Source: Linyphia triangularis
Lineage: Eukaryota; Arthropoda; Arachnida; Araneae; Linyphiidae
Direction of reading: 5' to 3'
DNA length: 64,000 nt
NCBI GenBank assembly: GCA_963978545.1
Contig: OZ021730.1
Span: 12,717,796-12,781,795, forward strand
The position numbers were made by a program, and so were the translations under genes. The notes under the pieces were generated by a model. The model made no database searches. It was not told where the DNA came from and saw nothing but the letters and a program-made list of their open reading frames with translations. This document shows, one piece after another, positions 11,405-22,240 of this stretch; within the stretch, counting starts at the first letter, position 1, and every line of letters starts with the position of its first letter.

Positions 11405-13850
11405 TCAATCAGTCCTCAATAATTTTAGATTCAAAGTGAGGTCCAAAAAAGTTAACTTTGGTGTCAAACTTAGAAAGTCCCTTTCGTGACATGATTCCAC
11501 TGCGAATGTATCCATCCTTGCCTTCTGCACCACACGTTAACATTGATGCTTGTGTTACTAATCGCACATGCCTTTCAACTGCTTGAGTATGGCAAAGGAG
11601 CTTCTCTATTTCGAATTGTGAACCGTTTCTGATCATACTTGCTATGTTTTTGTCAGTGAGATTCATGGTAGCTGGTGGTTCCAAAGGATTGTCCCAGTTA
11701 ATCATTGCTGACCAAACGGTATGGTGGTTAGCGTGCTAGCTTCTAGACCGCGAGGTTACGGATTCGAGTCCCGTGTTAGGCATGGGTGTTTGTAAATGTA
11801 TGTTGGCTTGTCTAATGACGAATGTTTCAGCGCATTATAGCCCTTGTGTTGCTGACTGCGCCAGATAATCTGAAAACAACCAAACAACCCAGTTAATCAT
11901 TTCAAAATATTCCTCTGCTTCGAAATTTAAATTTGGAACTTCAAATTGGCATATTTTTCCCTTCTAATCAGTTTTTCTTGCTTTCAGTATTCTTCTGAGG
12001 CCAAGTTCTCTAATACATGATTGTTCATCTAACAGCATTGCCAACAGAATGTTTTCAGAGTGGGCAAAATAGGAGTTCCTTTGAATAACTTTGTGAACAA
12101 TGGACTTAAATTCTTGCGGCAAGAATGAGCTTTTTTTTATCATTCTGTGCAGGTGAAGTGCTCCATGAGTAGCTCTTGGTGTTTTCGTTATTTCAAACCA
12201 GGATGGCACGTAAACTATCATGACATATTCTACTAGAAGCTTAAAGTGTTCTGTTGGCTCGGCAGTCGACACATATCGACGTAAAATTCTGTTGGCTGTA
12301 GTGAGCCATCTTGAATGGGACATCGTTCCGGAACTTCTGTTGGCTAAGTCTGGAAGACACTCTCCTGAGGATACTGCCCTAGTTATATCAAAGAGGTATT
12401 TTTGGTCGGCACTGAGGTCTTTTCTATCAATTTTAGGCAGAGCGACTGAAACGGAAACAAAACTTGTCACAGCAAGGGTTTCGCACGTTTGAAGAGATTT
12501 TCCTATTATTCCGGAAAACTGGCGTGGGCCAGATGTTTTCCCATCAATCTTCTGGAAAAGATGGCGAAGAGGTAGTTCATTAGTATGTAATTAGCATACA
12601 AACCAGTACAATTTATGGCCAACAAAGATTTCAAGCTGTCTTACTGCGCCATTTTTATTCCCAACGTTGACGTTCGTTCCATCACACCCAACTGCAACTA
12701 GTTCCGAAAGTGTAATCCCTTTCTGTGTAACGAAGTTGATGATGCTTCCTATAATATTCGCACTAGAGCCAGAATTCGGAGTTACATGTCCCAAATAAAC
12801 AGAGCCAGGTTCTGACAACAAAACAACATGCTCTTCCAGAGTTATAGTCCTATATAAGGAATTTCCCTTCCTTTCTTGCACTATAGTTTTGTCCTTTCTG
12901 CCATCGAAGTAGATGGCGTTCAAAGACTCTGTTACTTGTGTTGAATTAAGCTGTGATTGTACCTTTCAACGTTCCCTCCTCAGTTTACTCCTATCAATAA
13001 TTTTAGAAGGGGTATCTTTGGATACAATCCCTACATCGCGTAGCGCAGAGGATGCAATGATAGCAGCTGATCTATCTGATACTCCTGTTCTATCACAAGC
13101 AACAGCTAGATTTGGCAGTGATATTCTCATTTGGCATGTTTTGGATGTTGAGGGAGTTTCATCGTCAGTTATTTTCCGATATTTAGCTTCATGATTAACG
13201 TAATCATAATCATCCTCAGAGATATCTTCCAATTCTGGATTAGATAAAAAGACAGCTTCGGTTTCTAAATCTGTAATATTTTTAAATGAAAAAGCATCAT
13301 CTTTCAATGCTTTGCTTTAGCTTCCTGATTTTCTATTCTACATTGTCTTTCTCTTACACTCTTCAATTTTTGAGTTGCAGAAATTTCTATTGATCCTATT
13401 ACCATTTTTCTCTCATGCCGTTGGTCTGTCAAAAAGTTTCGTTCCATACTTGGAACTTTCACTGAACACTTGCATTTTTCGAAATTTAAACATTTACATA
13501 CAGAAATATCAAACAAAGAACTGTTTACTTGGTTAAAAAAATCTTTCCTAATTTTGTCAGCCCCCTTTCAAGATTTGGGTATTCTTTTTATATTTTTGTA
13601 CTTATCATTGTAATTTCTAATAAGACGGATAACTTCTTGATGACTTACCACAGGCAAAGAGGCTTTCTTCCAAATTCTTTCAATGTCACAAGAAACAATT
13701 TCGCTTATATCTTTTATAGAAGGATCTTTCTTGTTCCCCTTCTTCGACAATATATCATATTTTATCCATAGGAAATGCTTCATTAAATCAGCATACATGG
13801 GTAACACTGTCTCTTTCAGTTGAACTGGAGTTCCAAAAACACAACAAAAT
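11405..13850 (-). pseudogene. Transposon-borne gene of unknown biochemical function
   Basis: A single long - strand gene broken by a few frameshifts, stops and a SINE. From N to C: MLPMYADLMKHFLW, a piece with HQEVIRLIRNYNDKY, a cysteine cluster CKCLNFEKCKCSVKV followed by FLTDQR, an acidic stretch, AIYFDGRKDKT, GHVTPNSGSSANI, VGCDGTNVNVG, then MSHSRWLTTANRILRRYV, LLVEYVMIVY, IQRNSYFAHSENILLAML and IRELGLRRILKAR. I recall this arrangement as a common uncharacterised protein of arthropod and cnidarian genomes, typically transposon-derived. VGCDGTNVN and the late conserved block would be the places to look for catalytic acidic residues, but I cannot assign them. The SINE at 11707 splits the frame between EYFE and MINWDNPLE. 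Confidence 0.65.
11707..11887 (+). mobile_element. tRNA-derived SINE, copy 3
   Basis: 181-bp copy with the 14-bp duplication CCCAGTTAATCATT at 11693-11706 and 11888-11901. It lies inside the gene of the hAT-like element, which itself lies inside the LINE, so it is the youngest of three layers. Confidence 0.92.
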
Positions 13851-14439
13851 GTTTCACTTCTAGTTGAGGTAATGTTTATGTTTACATGAAAATTTCGTAT
13901 TATTATGAATGACGATTGATAAAACTTATTGCTCTCAATTACAAATTAAAAAACAAGTTGTCATAAGTTGCTGTGAATTCCACAGAATAAAAGTCGCGTG
14001 TCTGCTTAGGCTTAGTGTTTAAGTAACAAAAAAATCTTGGAGGATAAAATATCAAAATAGAATACATGCTGCCATCTAGTATATTTTTGGAGTACAAAAT
14101 GGCTATTTATATACAAAATGCTATATTTAGCTCTGACATTTGACAATAAATATTAATATTAACATAAATTATTAAACAGTTGCTTATATTAAATATTATT
14201 TAATATTAATTTACAAATTAATTATTTATTTAATTATTATTTTTTCAATAAAAATGTATTAGAAACGTAAAAAAAAAAAAAAGGCAATACCAATATTCAC
14301 CTGAGGTGTGGAACCTCAAGATGGCAACATTTTGAGCTGAAATTTGGAGAATATTTGTTTCAGCCAGTTTTGCACCAAATAATAACTCGGGCATTGTGAA
14401 TTTCGAGAAAAAGTTTTTTTGCTCCACCTTACCCTACAG

Positions 14440-15035
14440 AGTCACGCTTTACCTCTAAAGCAGTGTGGGAATATCACAATGCACTTGAAGACCTGGCTGA
14501 AAAAAAAACAGGTGTCTCTTCTCTGTGTCACTGTGACATTGAGGGAAATGAAATGGCAGACCAATTAGCAAAACAGGGTTCGGAATTGTCTTTTGTCGGA
14601 CCAGAACTTGTCTTGGGCCTACCTCACTATGTGGTCAGGAAAACTATCAAAGATTTGTTAATGACAGAGTCCTATCAAGCATGGCTTCTATCTAAAGATC
14701 AAAGACAAGACAAAGAGCTCAATCAACAGTCACCCTGGACTAAATCAAGGGAGCTTCTGAAATTAAGCAGAAGAGAAATAAAGGTTGCTGTAGGCCTTTT
14801 AACTGGAAATTGTATCTTAAATAGACATCTTAATCTGTTAGGTGTTGTAGATGACCTACTATGTATAGGTTGTTGTATGACAGAGGAGAGCTCTATGCAT
14901 GTCTTGTGTAAATGTGACCACTACTCTGCTCAACGATTTGAATATCTGGGATACCATTGTATCGATCCCTGGGAACTGTCAAATATTCCAATCAGGTCTA
15001 TACTGAAATTTATTTCGGCAACCGGTCTTCTTTAG
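14440..15035 (+). pseudogene. LINE RNase H second half and C-terminus
   Basis: Resumes the LINE after the DNA transposon with SRFTSKAVWEYHNALEDL, then CDIEGNEMADQLAKQG, whose GNEMAD holds the last RNase H acidic residue and replaces the usual GHxGxxGNExAD. The C-terminal part has LLTGNCILNRHL and CIGCCMTEESSMHVLCKCDHY, a cysteine/histidine pattern typical of the Jockey C-terminal gag-like knuckle, and ends at a stop at 15033-15035. The 3' tail to 15115 is non-coding. The piece is open, so the damage to this LINE is mainly upstream. Confidence 0.82.
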
Positions 15036-15310
15036 ATCAGATAAGGGGTTTCAGTAAAATAGACAAGAGTCACGGTGTTGGTACTCGTTAGAGTCACCCC
15101 TATTTATAAGTCATAAGGGGTGTGGAACATCGCACAACTTTCAATTACACTATAATACTGATGTGGATTTGTGTCTTTTACTGATTTTTTTATTTTCATC
15201 ATTCATTTAGAAAATATTGCTAATTATCCTTTATTATAAATGAAACTGCGGAGAGAAGATAAAATGATCGTTGATGAGGTATGCTCAAGGAAAGAAGACT
15301 GTATTGAAGG

Positions 15311-15908
15311 CATTCGTTTTTCAATTTCAACTTTTTACGCCATTAAAGCATTTTTACAAGAATTTTGGAGGTGGGGGTGTTTAAAACATCTTAAGAGGCA
15401 TTACCACAGCAATTTTTATCAAAATCATTAGTCATTTTTTAGTAATCATTAAAAAACATGATTTTTTTCAATGTCAGCTACCTTTTTGCACATTCGCGAT
15501 TTTGACGAAAATCTTAATGATAGGTGTCATCATCAACCTGCCCACCAAATTTGAACATCCTAGGTCAATTTAGTCGGAAGTTATGCTGACCACAGACGGG
15601 CATTTTTTCTAGATCACTTTTTTAAAGTCAGAATGTTCCAAAACATAGAGAAATGCAAAAAAAAAAAAATAATAATAATAATTTTTAAAGGGACCTATCA
15701 TTAAGATTTTCGTCAAAATCGCGAATGTGCAAAAAGGTAGCTGACATTGAAAAAAATCATGTTTTTTAATGATTACTAAAAAATGACTCTAATGATTTTG
15801 ATAAAAATTGCTGTGGTAATGCCTCTTAAGATGTTCTAAACACCCCCACCTACAAAATTCTTGTAAAAATGCTTTAATGGCGTAAAAAGTTGAAATTGAA
15901 AAACGAAT
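15311..15908. repeat. Long fold-back (inverted) repeat
   Basis: Arms of about 215 bp (15311-15525 and 15693-15908) are near-exact reverse complements. For example GCACATTCGCGATTTTGACG in the left arm pairs with its complement at about 15716-15735. A 167-nt spacer separates them. A small number of differences (such as one insertion near the outer end) show the arms are not perfectly young. No gene lies in it. A fold-back MITE is the simplest reading. Confidence 0.85.
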
Positions 15909-16094
15909 ACTATACTTTCATTACTCTATGCATACATATGGGTAATTGAAAGTAAAAATATCTCCGTTACAATCACTAAAATTTAATTCAAAGATTTGTA
16001 TTTTCTAATATTATGCAGCCAGGATAATAACCTCGTAAAAGTCTACTTAGGTTTTTAAACAGTTTTATATTAAAAAGCTTTCCAATGATCTTGC

Positions 16095-16275
16095 GCCGAC
16101 CGAACAGTATAGTGGTTAGCGTGCTAGCTTCTCGACCGCGAGGTTGCGGGTTCGAGTCCCGTGTTAGGCATGGGTGTTTGTAAATGTATGTTGGCTTGTC
16201 TAATGACGAATGTTTCGGCTCATTATAGCCCTCGTGTTGCTGACGGCGCCAGATAATCTGAATACAACCAACCAA
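16095..16275 (+). mobile_element. tRNA-derived SINE, copy 4
   Basis: 181-bp copy with the 14-bp duplication TCCAATGATCTTGC at 16081-16094 and 16276-16289. A and B boxes are present and the tail is CAACCAACCAA. Confidence 0.93.
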
Positions 16276-16717
16276 TCCAATGATCTTGCTGAATGCCATA
16301 CTTTCACTAAATCTAATTTTAATTGTACTACTATGATAAATGATTATTTAACAGTATTGATGGCTCTAGTGGCAAGCCAGGATAAAGAATTTTGGACATT
16401 TGATATATTTTTAAGTACATTTGTATAAGAAAAATTTAATGTTATTGAAGAGAAGATTAGCCTGGAACATTGAAAAGTTATTAAAAGGCTATTAAATATT
16501 TTTGTACTTGTTTCTAAAGTGGTATAATGTTGTGACATGTATTTTTTTCTGTTTCGGTAGAATGACCCAAAACTACTATAACAAAATATTTCCAGTTTTA
16601 TTCCTGACATGATCTTAGAAAATGTTTTCTGTACGGATTATTACATAACAGCTTGATCATGTAATGCTTTTTATTAACAATGTATTAATTTTGTGGCATT
16701 GCTTTCTCTTCCTATAG

Positions 16718-16976
16718 GAACGATGGTAGCTTTCATGTGGGTAATGTTGAGCCCGGATCCTATGTAGTAGAAGTGATCAACCCTAATCATATTTACGAAC
16801 CAGCACGAGTTGACATCAACTCTAAGGGGAAATTTCGTGCTCGCAAGCTGAATTATGTGCAGACGAATTTGGTTCATCAAGTCCAGTACCCACTCAAGTT
16901 CAAAGTGCGTGCTCCTTACAAGTACTTCCAAGTCAGGGAAGCATGGCGAATTACAGATTTTCTCACAAATCCTATG
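16718..16976 (+). CDS. EMC7: EMC7 internal exon (lumenal beta-sandwich)
   Basis: Encodes part of ER membrane protein complex subunit 7, a component of the EMC insertase that helps place transmembrane helices in the ER membrane. After a pyrimidine-rich acceptor (CTTCCTATAG) the frame reads DGSFHVGNVEPGSYVVEV, then PARVDINSKGKFRAR, YPLKFKV, YFQVREAW and TDFLTNPM. From memory these match the conserved EMC7 segments DGSFVVHDIPSGSYVVEV, RVDITSKGKMRAR and TDFLMNPM. The exon starts in phase 2 (its first base finishes a codon) and ends in phase 0 at ATG|GTATGT. The signal peptide and N-terminal strands are not in this exon and were not found to the left, so the 5' exon(s) probably lie outside the window. 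The next exon is 20 kb away. Confidence 0.93.
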
Positions 16977-17020
16977 GTATGTAACATAACTTTTATTTAA
17001 ATGTAAATTACTTTTTTAAA

Positions 17021-18998
17021 AAAGGACAGCAGCATTCTTGGTGACATTAATTTGGATACGCCATTTATCTAACCATTTTTCTAGTTATACAATATGGGCC
17101 TGCATTTTTTCTCTAAGGAATTGGTAGTTGTGTAGCACTTGTTGAAGTAGCAAGGATGGCAGTATCGTCAGCAAATAAACTGAGGGTGGTGTGCTGAATT
17201 TGGGGTATATCATTAGTATAAATATTAAAAAGTAGGGGGCCCAAAACTGAGCCTTGGGGGGGGGGTGCTTGCATTAACTTTTCTAAGGGTGGAGAAGTGC
17301 TTGTTGACCTGGACTGAGAAGTTTCTATTATTAAGAAAAGAGTGGATAATATGAGTGATGTAATCAGGGGCTTTAATGAGTGTGAGTTTGTAAACAAGAC
17401 CAGTGATCCAAACTTTGTCAATAATCCAATTTTTGAATAAACCTTCGACTTTCTTTTTAAAAATAATGTTGCTAGTGATAAATTCTGTGACTCAAAGGAG
17501 TTGGTGGGTAGTGGAGTTTTCTTCTAAAACCAAATTGTTGGGGGATCAGAATATTGTTTTCATCAAGGAAAGCAGCGAGTCTATTTTTAATGATTTTTTC
17601 AGCGACCTTCCCCAGCACAGGGAGAAGTGAAATAGGTCGATAACTGGTTGGGTCAGTTGGATCTTTGCCAGGTTTTTTGATGGGGATAATTACAGCTGAT
17701 TTCCAAGAGATAGGGAAGGTGTGTAATGTCAACATAGCATTAAGCAAAAAAGTGAAATACTCAATGATCCTAGGGGGAAGTTTTTTGACCATTTTGTTTG
17801 TAATACCTTCCCTACTGGGTGCCTTTTTAATTTTGAGGGCTTTGACATAACCAATAACTTCATCTGGGGTCACTGGGTTAATTTCGTGTGTGGGGGGGAT
17901 GTTGATAAAATTCTTGACAGAGTGTTCGACCATGTTATCATGATTTGGGTATTTAGTGGGATTATTTTGAAATTGCTGCTCATATGCGTCTGCAAAAATT
18001 TCAGCTTTAGCATTTGTGGTATATGCAGTTAAATTGTTAGCCTTAAGGGCAGGAATGATACAGTTGGTTCTTTTAAGATTTTTGACAGTTTTCCATATGG
18101 TATTGTCTTCAGTAGCAAGAGCAGCAATTCTGTCAGTCCAGGTAGTTTGGGTAAAGTTCCGAAGTAATTTGGTGATTCTGTGTTGGTATTTATTAAGAAG
18201 GCGTTTAGAACGGGGGTATCTGTTATTTTGCCAATCCTTGCGATACCTATTTTGAATATTAACGAGTTTCCGAATGTGGGGGGGAGTATAAATGTCATAT
18301 TTAACAGTTTTGGTGGTAGAGGAGATAGCATGGGCATTTTTAATGGTGGAGGTGAGTTCGTCAACAGCATTATCGAGGTCACCAGCATTATTAATAGTGT
18401 TGGGCAGCGAGTAGGTATGTTCAAGAATGTTTTGAAAAGAGTTCCAATTAGTGTCAAAAGTGGTGTGGGGGGGGGGGTGGCGGGGGAGGTTAGCATTAAA
18501 GTCAATAAGAATGGGGTTGTGATCAGAAGAAAGTTCAGGCATGAATTTGATGGAGAAATTAAAGTTGAATTCTCTGATTAACATGATATCAATAGTATTA
18601 GAAATAGGATTTGCACCGTAGGTGCCAAATCGAGTTGGTGTTGGGGGTTCAGCAATTTCAAAGTTGTTGTTGGGGGTTCAGCAATTTCAAAGTTGTTGTT
18701 ATCAGCGTACTGAGTTAGGAGCCTTCTTGCTCTGTTTACATTATGGTTCCATCGTTGGTGTTTGGCATTAAAGTCCTCGCAAAGAATTATACTATTATTA
18801 ATATTAGCGATGGAAATAATATCATTAATAAAGGTGGAATGAGGGTGATTCGGAATGTAAACAGAGGCAATAGTAAAAGGGGCGGAGCTAGGTTGAGTGA
18901 CAGTAACGATAGTGGCCTCGATACGTTGTAGGGGGGGGGGGGGACATGGTGATGGGGAATAGAGTTATTGATGAAGATGGCTGTTCCATGAATAGGAG
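17021..18998 (-). pseudogene. Jockey-type LINE fragment (endonuclease-RT)
   Basis: On the - strand from ~18998: SAPIHGTAIFINNSIPHHHV, then (other frames) TVTQPSSAPFTIASVYIP and CEDFNAKHQRWN of the AP-endonuclease, then SSDHNPILI (endonuclease SDH motif). A 370-residue open part (18584-17472) reaches the RT with KKAPSREGI, SYRPISLLPVLGK and QFGFRR. A frame change brings [20 protein letters not shown] and LFADDTAIL (the xADD catalytic box near 17170). The fragment stops near 17021 at KWRIQINVTKNAAVLF, without RNase H or a 3' tail, so its 3' part has been deleted, unlike a simple 5'-truncated LINE. G-runs at 17258 and 18469 are likely frameshift sites. It ends 45 bp from the EMC7 exon donor. Confidence 0.85.
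18641..18702. repeat. Short direct duplication in the LINE
   Basis: The word GGGGGTTCAGCAATTTCAAA, with adjoining GTTGTTGTT, is present twice in tandem with a period of about 31 bp. It disrupts the LINE endonuclease frame. Confidence 0.75.
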
Positions 18999-19972
18999 CA
19001 GAGTTCATCCTAAAAATGAAAAAGAGCAGTGTGCTATTTTTCAAAAAAAGGGCACTTCCTGTTTACGAGGGCACTTTTATGGCAAATTGCAGAAATACGC
19101 GTTTTCTGCCACAATTTCAATATTGTTATACTTTTTTACCACCATAAATAATTTTCAATATTCTGAAAAAAAATATATATAATGCAAAAATCCGTGAATC
19201 AAAAACTCGCTCAGAAACTTAAAAGATATCAAAATACTGATAAAATGCTTCAGTCCTAATTCTGCCGGAACGAGACTGAGAAAATTATTAAAATTAAAGT
19301 GCAATATACACAGTAAAATTTTCATCAAATAGTAATTTTTATAAAATTATCAATTTATAATACAGTAAAATTAAGATAAGAATGTTTTAGTATAATGAAA
19401 ATGTGTTAAGATAAGAATTTTTCACTCTTTCAAAATTTTCTAAAGTTTGAATGAATCAACCTTAAACTTCCTCTCTTAGTTTTGCTATTGTCAGATAGAG
19501 AATAGAGTTTCTACAAATTTAACATTATTATTTATGCGATATCACAAGGAGTATTCCGACTAAAGAACTTGGACTATGTCCTGAAATTTTTGCATTTTTT
19601 TTATTTTCAAAATCGGATCAAATTTAGCGTCAAAACGGCGATTTTTTTGCCGTGCATGCAGCTATTATGTAAGCTATAATAGAAGTTTTATTTTTTTAAA
19701 AATCGGAAATAATTTGGGATTTTGGTTGCATTCCTGTTATGTTTAATTTTAAATATGAAACGGATGTTTATAAATTAATTGGTAACAGGCTAATTACCAA
19801 AAACACCCCCTAAATTTAACAGGAGGACATCGCGATTATTAACTGCAATAGGTACTAGGGACAAAGTAAATTGATAAACTTATTTATCCTTTATGTTTGC
19901 ATTTTCCAACAATCGCCAGTATTTGCGTGTCTTTGATTGTTATTTTTGACGAGATTTATACTGAAGTTATTA
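18999..19972 (+). mobile_element. Partial copy of the CAGAGTTCATCC element
   Basis: Begins with CAGAGTTCATCCT and is related over about 970 bp to the reverse complement of 50180-51152. Shared words include GGGCACTTCCTGTTTACGAG and ATTTGCGTGTCTTTGATTGT. It matches only the right-hand part of the complete copy at 49668-51152. It abuts the LINE fragment exactly at 18998/18999, so it probably inserted into, or recombined with, the LINE. Confidence 0.8.
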
Positions 19973-21029
19973 CCAGCTATCATAGTCACCAGCTATTGCC
20001 GAGATGTGCGATGCCGTTTTGATGATATTCGCCTAGGATTTCGCTGATATGATAGTCAGTGATTAGTACTTGTGTATGAGGTCACTATTTAGTTTACAAT
20101 GATTCAGAATTGCTAAAATTTTAATCTAATATTGTGCAAAACAATTCTTGCCAATTGTAACATTTTCATGTATAGTTGATGTTTAAAATTGTGTAATTTT
20201 TACTACATTTGTATGTAAAATTGTTTTTATATATTAAATTGACAAACAGTTTTTCATTTTAGCCATAACTATAAATAATATTTTAAAAGTTGAAGAAATT
20301 TTATTTTACATAATTGTTTAACTTGCGCACCGGTGAAATGTCCATTAACTATTTATGTATAATATTAATTTCTACATGTATTTCTTAATTTTTATGGACA
20401 TTATCATTTCATTTGTTTACTGTTTGAGTAATAGTATTTAACATGAACATTACTCTAACATAACTTAAAAAATTGAATGTTCTTCTAAAGAAAATCCATA
20501 TATTAGCTGTGCAATTGTAAATAAATGCAATATCCTTCCAACAAAGCAATCCTTCTGAACATAATACAAATTTTGATTTTAACTTAGTATAAAAATTTAT
20601 TTCAATCGATTCAAATTTTGATTTTAACTTAAACAAGACAGAAACAAAACTTGATTATTCCTGTCCCAAAGTTGATAAAAATCCGATTTCAACTGATCAA
20701 ATTGATACATACAAAATTCTATTTGACTGATACAAACGTGATACAAAATCTGACACAAGTGATACACGAAGTAGTGCCATTCCTGTACACTGGTATTGTC
20801 TGCTGTAGATAGAAGTGTGTGTAAAACTGTTAAAATCATTAAATTGATATTGTAAGGGATATGACTGCTCAAATAAATTAAAGTTACAAATAAGATTTTA
20901 TATAATGAAGAGACATATTGTGTTCCCATTCTTTTTAACAAATACTATCTAGATTAAAGGTACATTAATTAAGATATCAAATAAACTCTTTTCTTAAATT
21001 AAGATTATATAAACAAATCATACAGGTAC

Positions 21030-21470
21030 TGGGCATTCCATGGTCACGTGTGGGACATTTACACAAGCATTTTACAGATGGATTCTACTATTATAAATCT
21101 AAAAATTTTTTAAAACAACATTTGATGTGGTTTTTATGAATTGCATATAACTCCTTATTTTTTAAGACTAATATGTTTTTGAAAAGTATCAAATTACATT
21201 ATTTACAGTCTTTTAAGCAAGTGTCACGTGTGGGACGGAACTGAAACACGACAGAAATCTATTTTTTGAAGTTAATGGAAGATTTCAGTTAGTTGAAACA
21301 AATTATTGAATTTTGCTATTTTTTTTCATAAAAAGCATACTTTTGTGAGTTATATGCATTAGTTTTAATTATGCCACAAATAATTTTAATTTTGTGATCA
21401 ATTTTTAAAGTACGCAATAGACCTTCACGTGTGGGACATCTATAAAAATTGTGTGATGTCCCACACGTGA
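21030..21470. mobile_element. Partial element with repeated TCACGTGTGGGAC
   Basis: Starts GGGCATTCCATGGTCACGTG, similar in layout to the GGGTAATTCCACATCAAATC end of the element at 43489. TCACGTGTGGGAC occurs at 21044, 21224 and 21425, and in reverse at 21458-21470; the last two face each other across ~20 bp and can form a hairpin. A matching right end was not found, so the copy looks truncated. Nothing in it is coding. Confidence 0.5.
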
Positions 21471-21748
21471 CGGTTAACAAAAAAAATTAATTTTGGCTTA
21501 CTTTTTAGCACATTATGGACTTATTAGTTGGAGCAATAAAATAACTATTATTTTTTTTAACACTAAAACAATTTTTTATGCAATGTGATTAAATGAAACT
21601 TCTAATTCAACTACTTTTCTTACCTTTTATTGACTCATGACTAATGTTAAAAATATTCTTGATAAAAAATATCACAAAACTTCCTCTCTCTACCACCGTA
21701 TTCTTATTTTTTCTTGTTTATCATGAATATTTCCATTCTATTCTGCCT

Positions 21749-22134
21749 GTGGCCACAAAACCTGGAAATCAGGGAAATGTCAGGGAACTTTTTAAAATTT
21801 CATGAAAGTCGGGGAAATTTTCTTCCCTCTGAAGGCACGTTTCAACGTTCATTCGTATTTTGGTGCCATTTACCCGGAGAATTGTGGCGGTAATCGTTGG
21901 AAGTTTAATGTTACAGAATAATTTAAACTTTTCATTCTCGCTAAAATTTGCATTACCACCAAAACTATTTTTAAAAAATTGGCATATTATCCCTTTAGCA
22001 TGTATATTCTATTTGATTATACATCTGGAAAAGTTGGAAAAATGTAAACAAAAGTTTGCTGTAAACTCAGGAAATTTTTTAGAAATCTATCAGGGAAATC
22101 AGGGAGCTTTTTTTCTTGAATTTGGTGGCCACTA
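21749..22134. mobile_element. Small element with GGCCAC inverted ends
   Basis: Left end TGTGGCCACAAAACC and right end (reverse) TAGTGGCCACCAAATT are similar inverted ends. Next to both lie AAATCAGGGAAA-type words, as in the subterminal regions of the 33592-36097 element. A ~386-bp MITE is likely; no clear target duplication was identified. Confidence 0.5.
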
Positions 22135-22240
22135 TGTTATTAATTTTCTTTCAAGTATTGGAACATATTTTTTTTAATGAACTCAAGAAAATTTCTGTGA
22201 CTTATATTTTCATTATCAAGTGTATATTCTGATTCTATAG

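Larger units (their letters stand above)
11096..14431 (-). mobile_element. hAT-like DNA transposon inserted in the LINE
   Basis: Left end CAGGGTAAAGCGAAAAA; right end, read inward on the - strand, TAAGGTGGAGCAAAAAA. These align as imperfect terminal inverted repeats. The flanks ACCTACAG (11088-11095) and CCCTACAG (14432-14439) form an 8-bp duplication with one mismatch, as expected of hAT elements. Removing the element and one flank copy rejoins the LINE RNase H apart from a one-base frame difference. It carries one long decayed gene on the - strand (11405-13850) and a SINE at 11707-11887. Superfamily assignment rests on TIR and TSD only. Confidence 0.72.
9613..15115 (+). mobile_element. 5'-truncated Jockey-type LINE, split by a DNA transposon
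   Basis: The 15-bp direct repeat AGGGGTGTGGAACAT at 9598-9612 and 15116-15130 delimits the insertion. The coding remnant starts inside the reverse transcriptase at FRPISLTSF, so the 5' half is missing, as is usual for target-primed reverse transcription. RT, linker and RNase H follow. RNase H is interrupted by a 3.3-kb hAT-like element (11096-14431), after which RNase H and the C-terminal part resume to a stop at 15033-15035. No poly-A tail is seen; the 3' end reads TTATAAGTCATA. Without the insert about 2.2 kb of LINE remain. Confidence 0.88.
15131..16717. other. Unassigned stretch with fold-back repeat and SINE
   Basis: Contains the 15311-15908 inverted repeat and the SINE at 16095-16275. 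The remainder is AT-rich and I see no gene; its last ~30 bases form the pyrimidine tract and AG that precede the first EMC7 exon seen here. Confidence 0.5.
19973..22240. other. Non-coding repeat-rich stretch of the EMC7 intron
   Basis: 19973-20350 resembles the interior of the 33592-36097 element (shared TTTGTATGTAAAATTG-like and TTTAAAAGTT words and the GCCGAGAT motif). 21030-21470 carries four TCACGTGTGGGAC sites. 21749-22134 is a small element bounded by GGCCAC inverted ends and rich in TCAGGGAAA. No coding sequence was recognised. Confidence 0.5.

Noticed and set aside
1..16717. 5' exon(s) of EMC7 within the left part of the window
   Set aside because: I looked for the signal peptide and the VxVDGG/GFLK-type segment before DGSF and did not find a convincing match, so they are assumed to be outside.
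17113..19182. + strand open frames over the LINE
   Set aside because: All are shadows of the - strand LINE coding sequence or lie in the neighbouring repeat copy.
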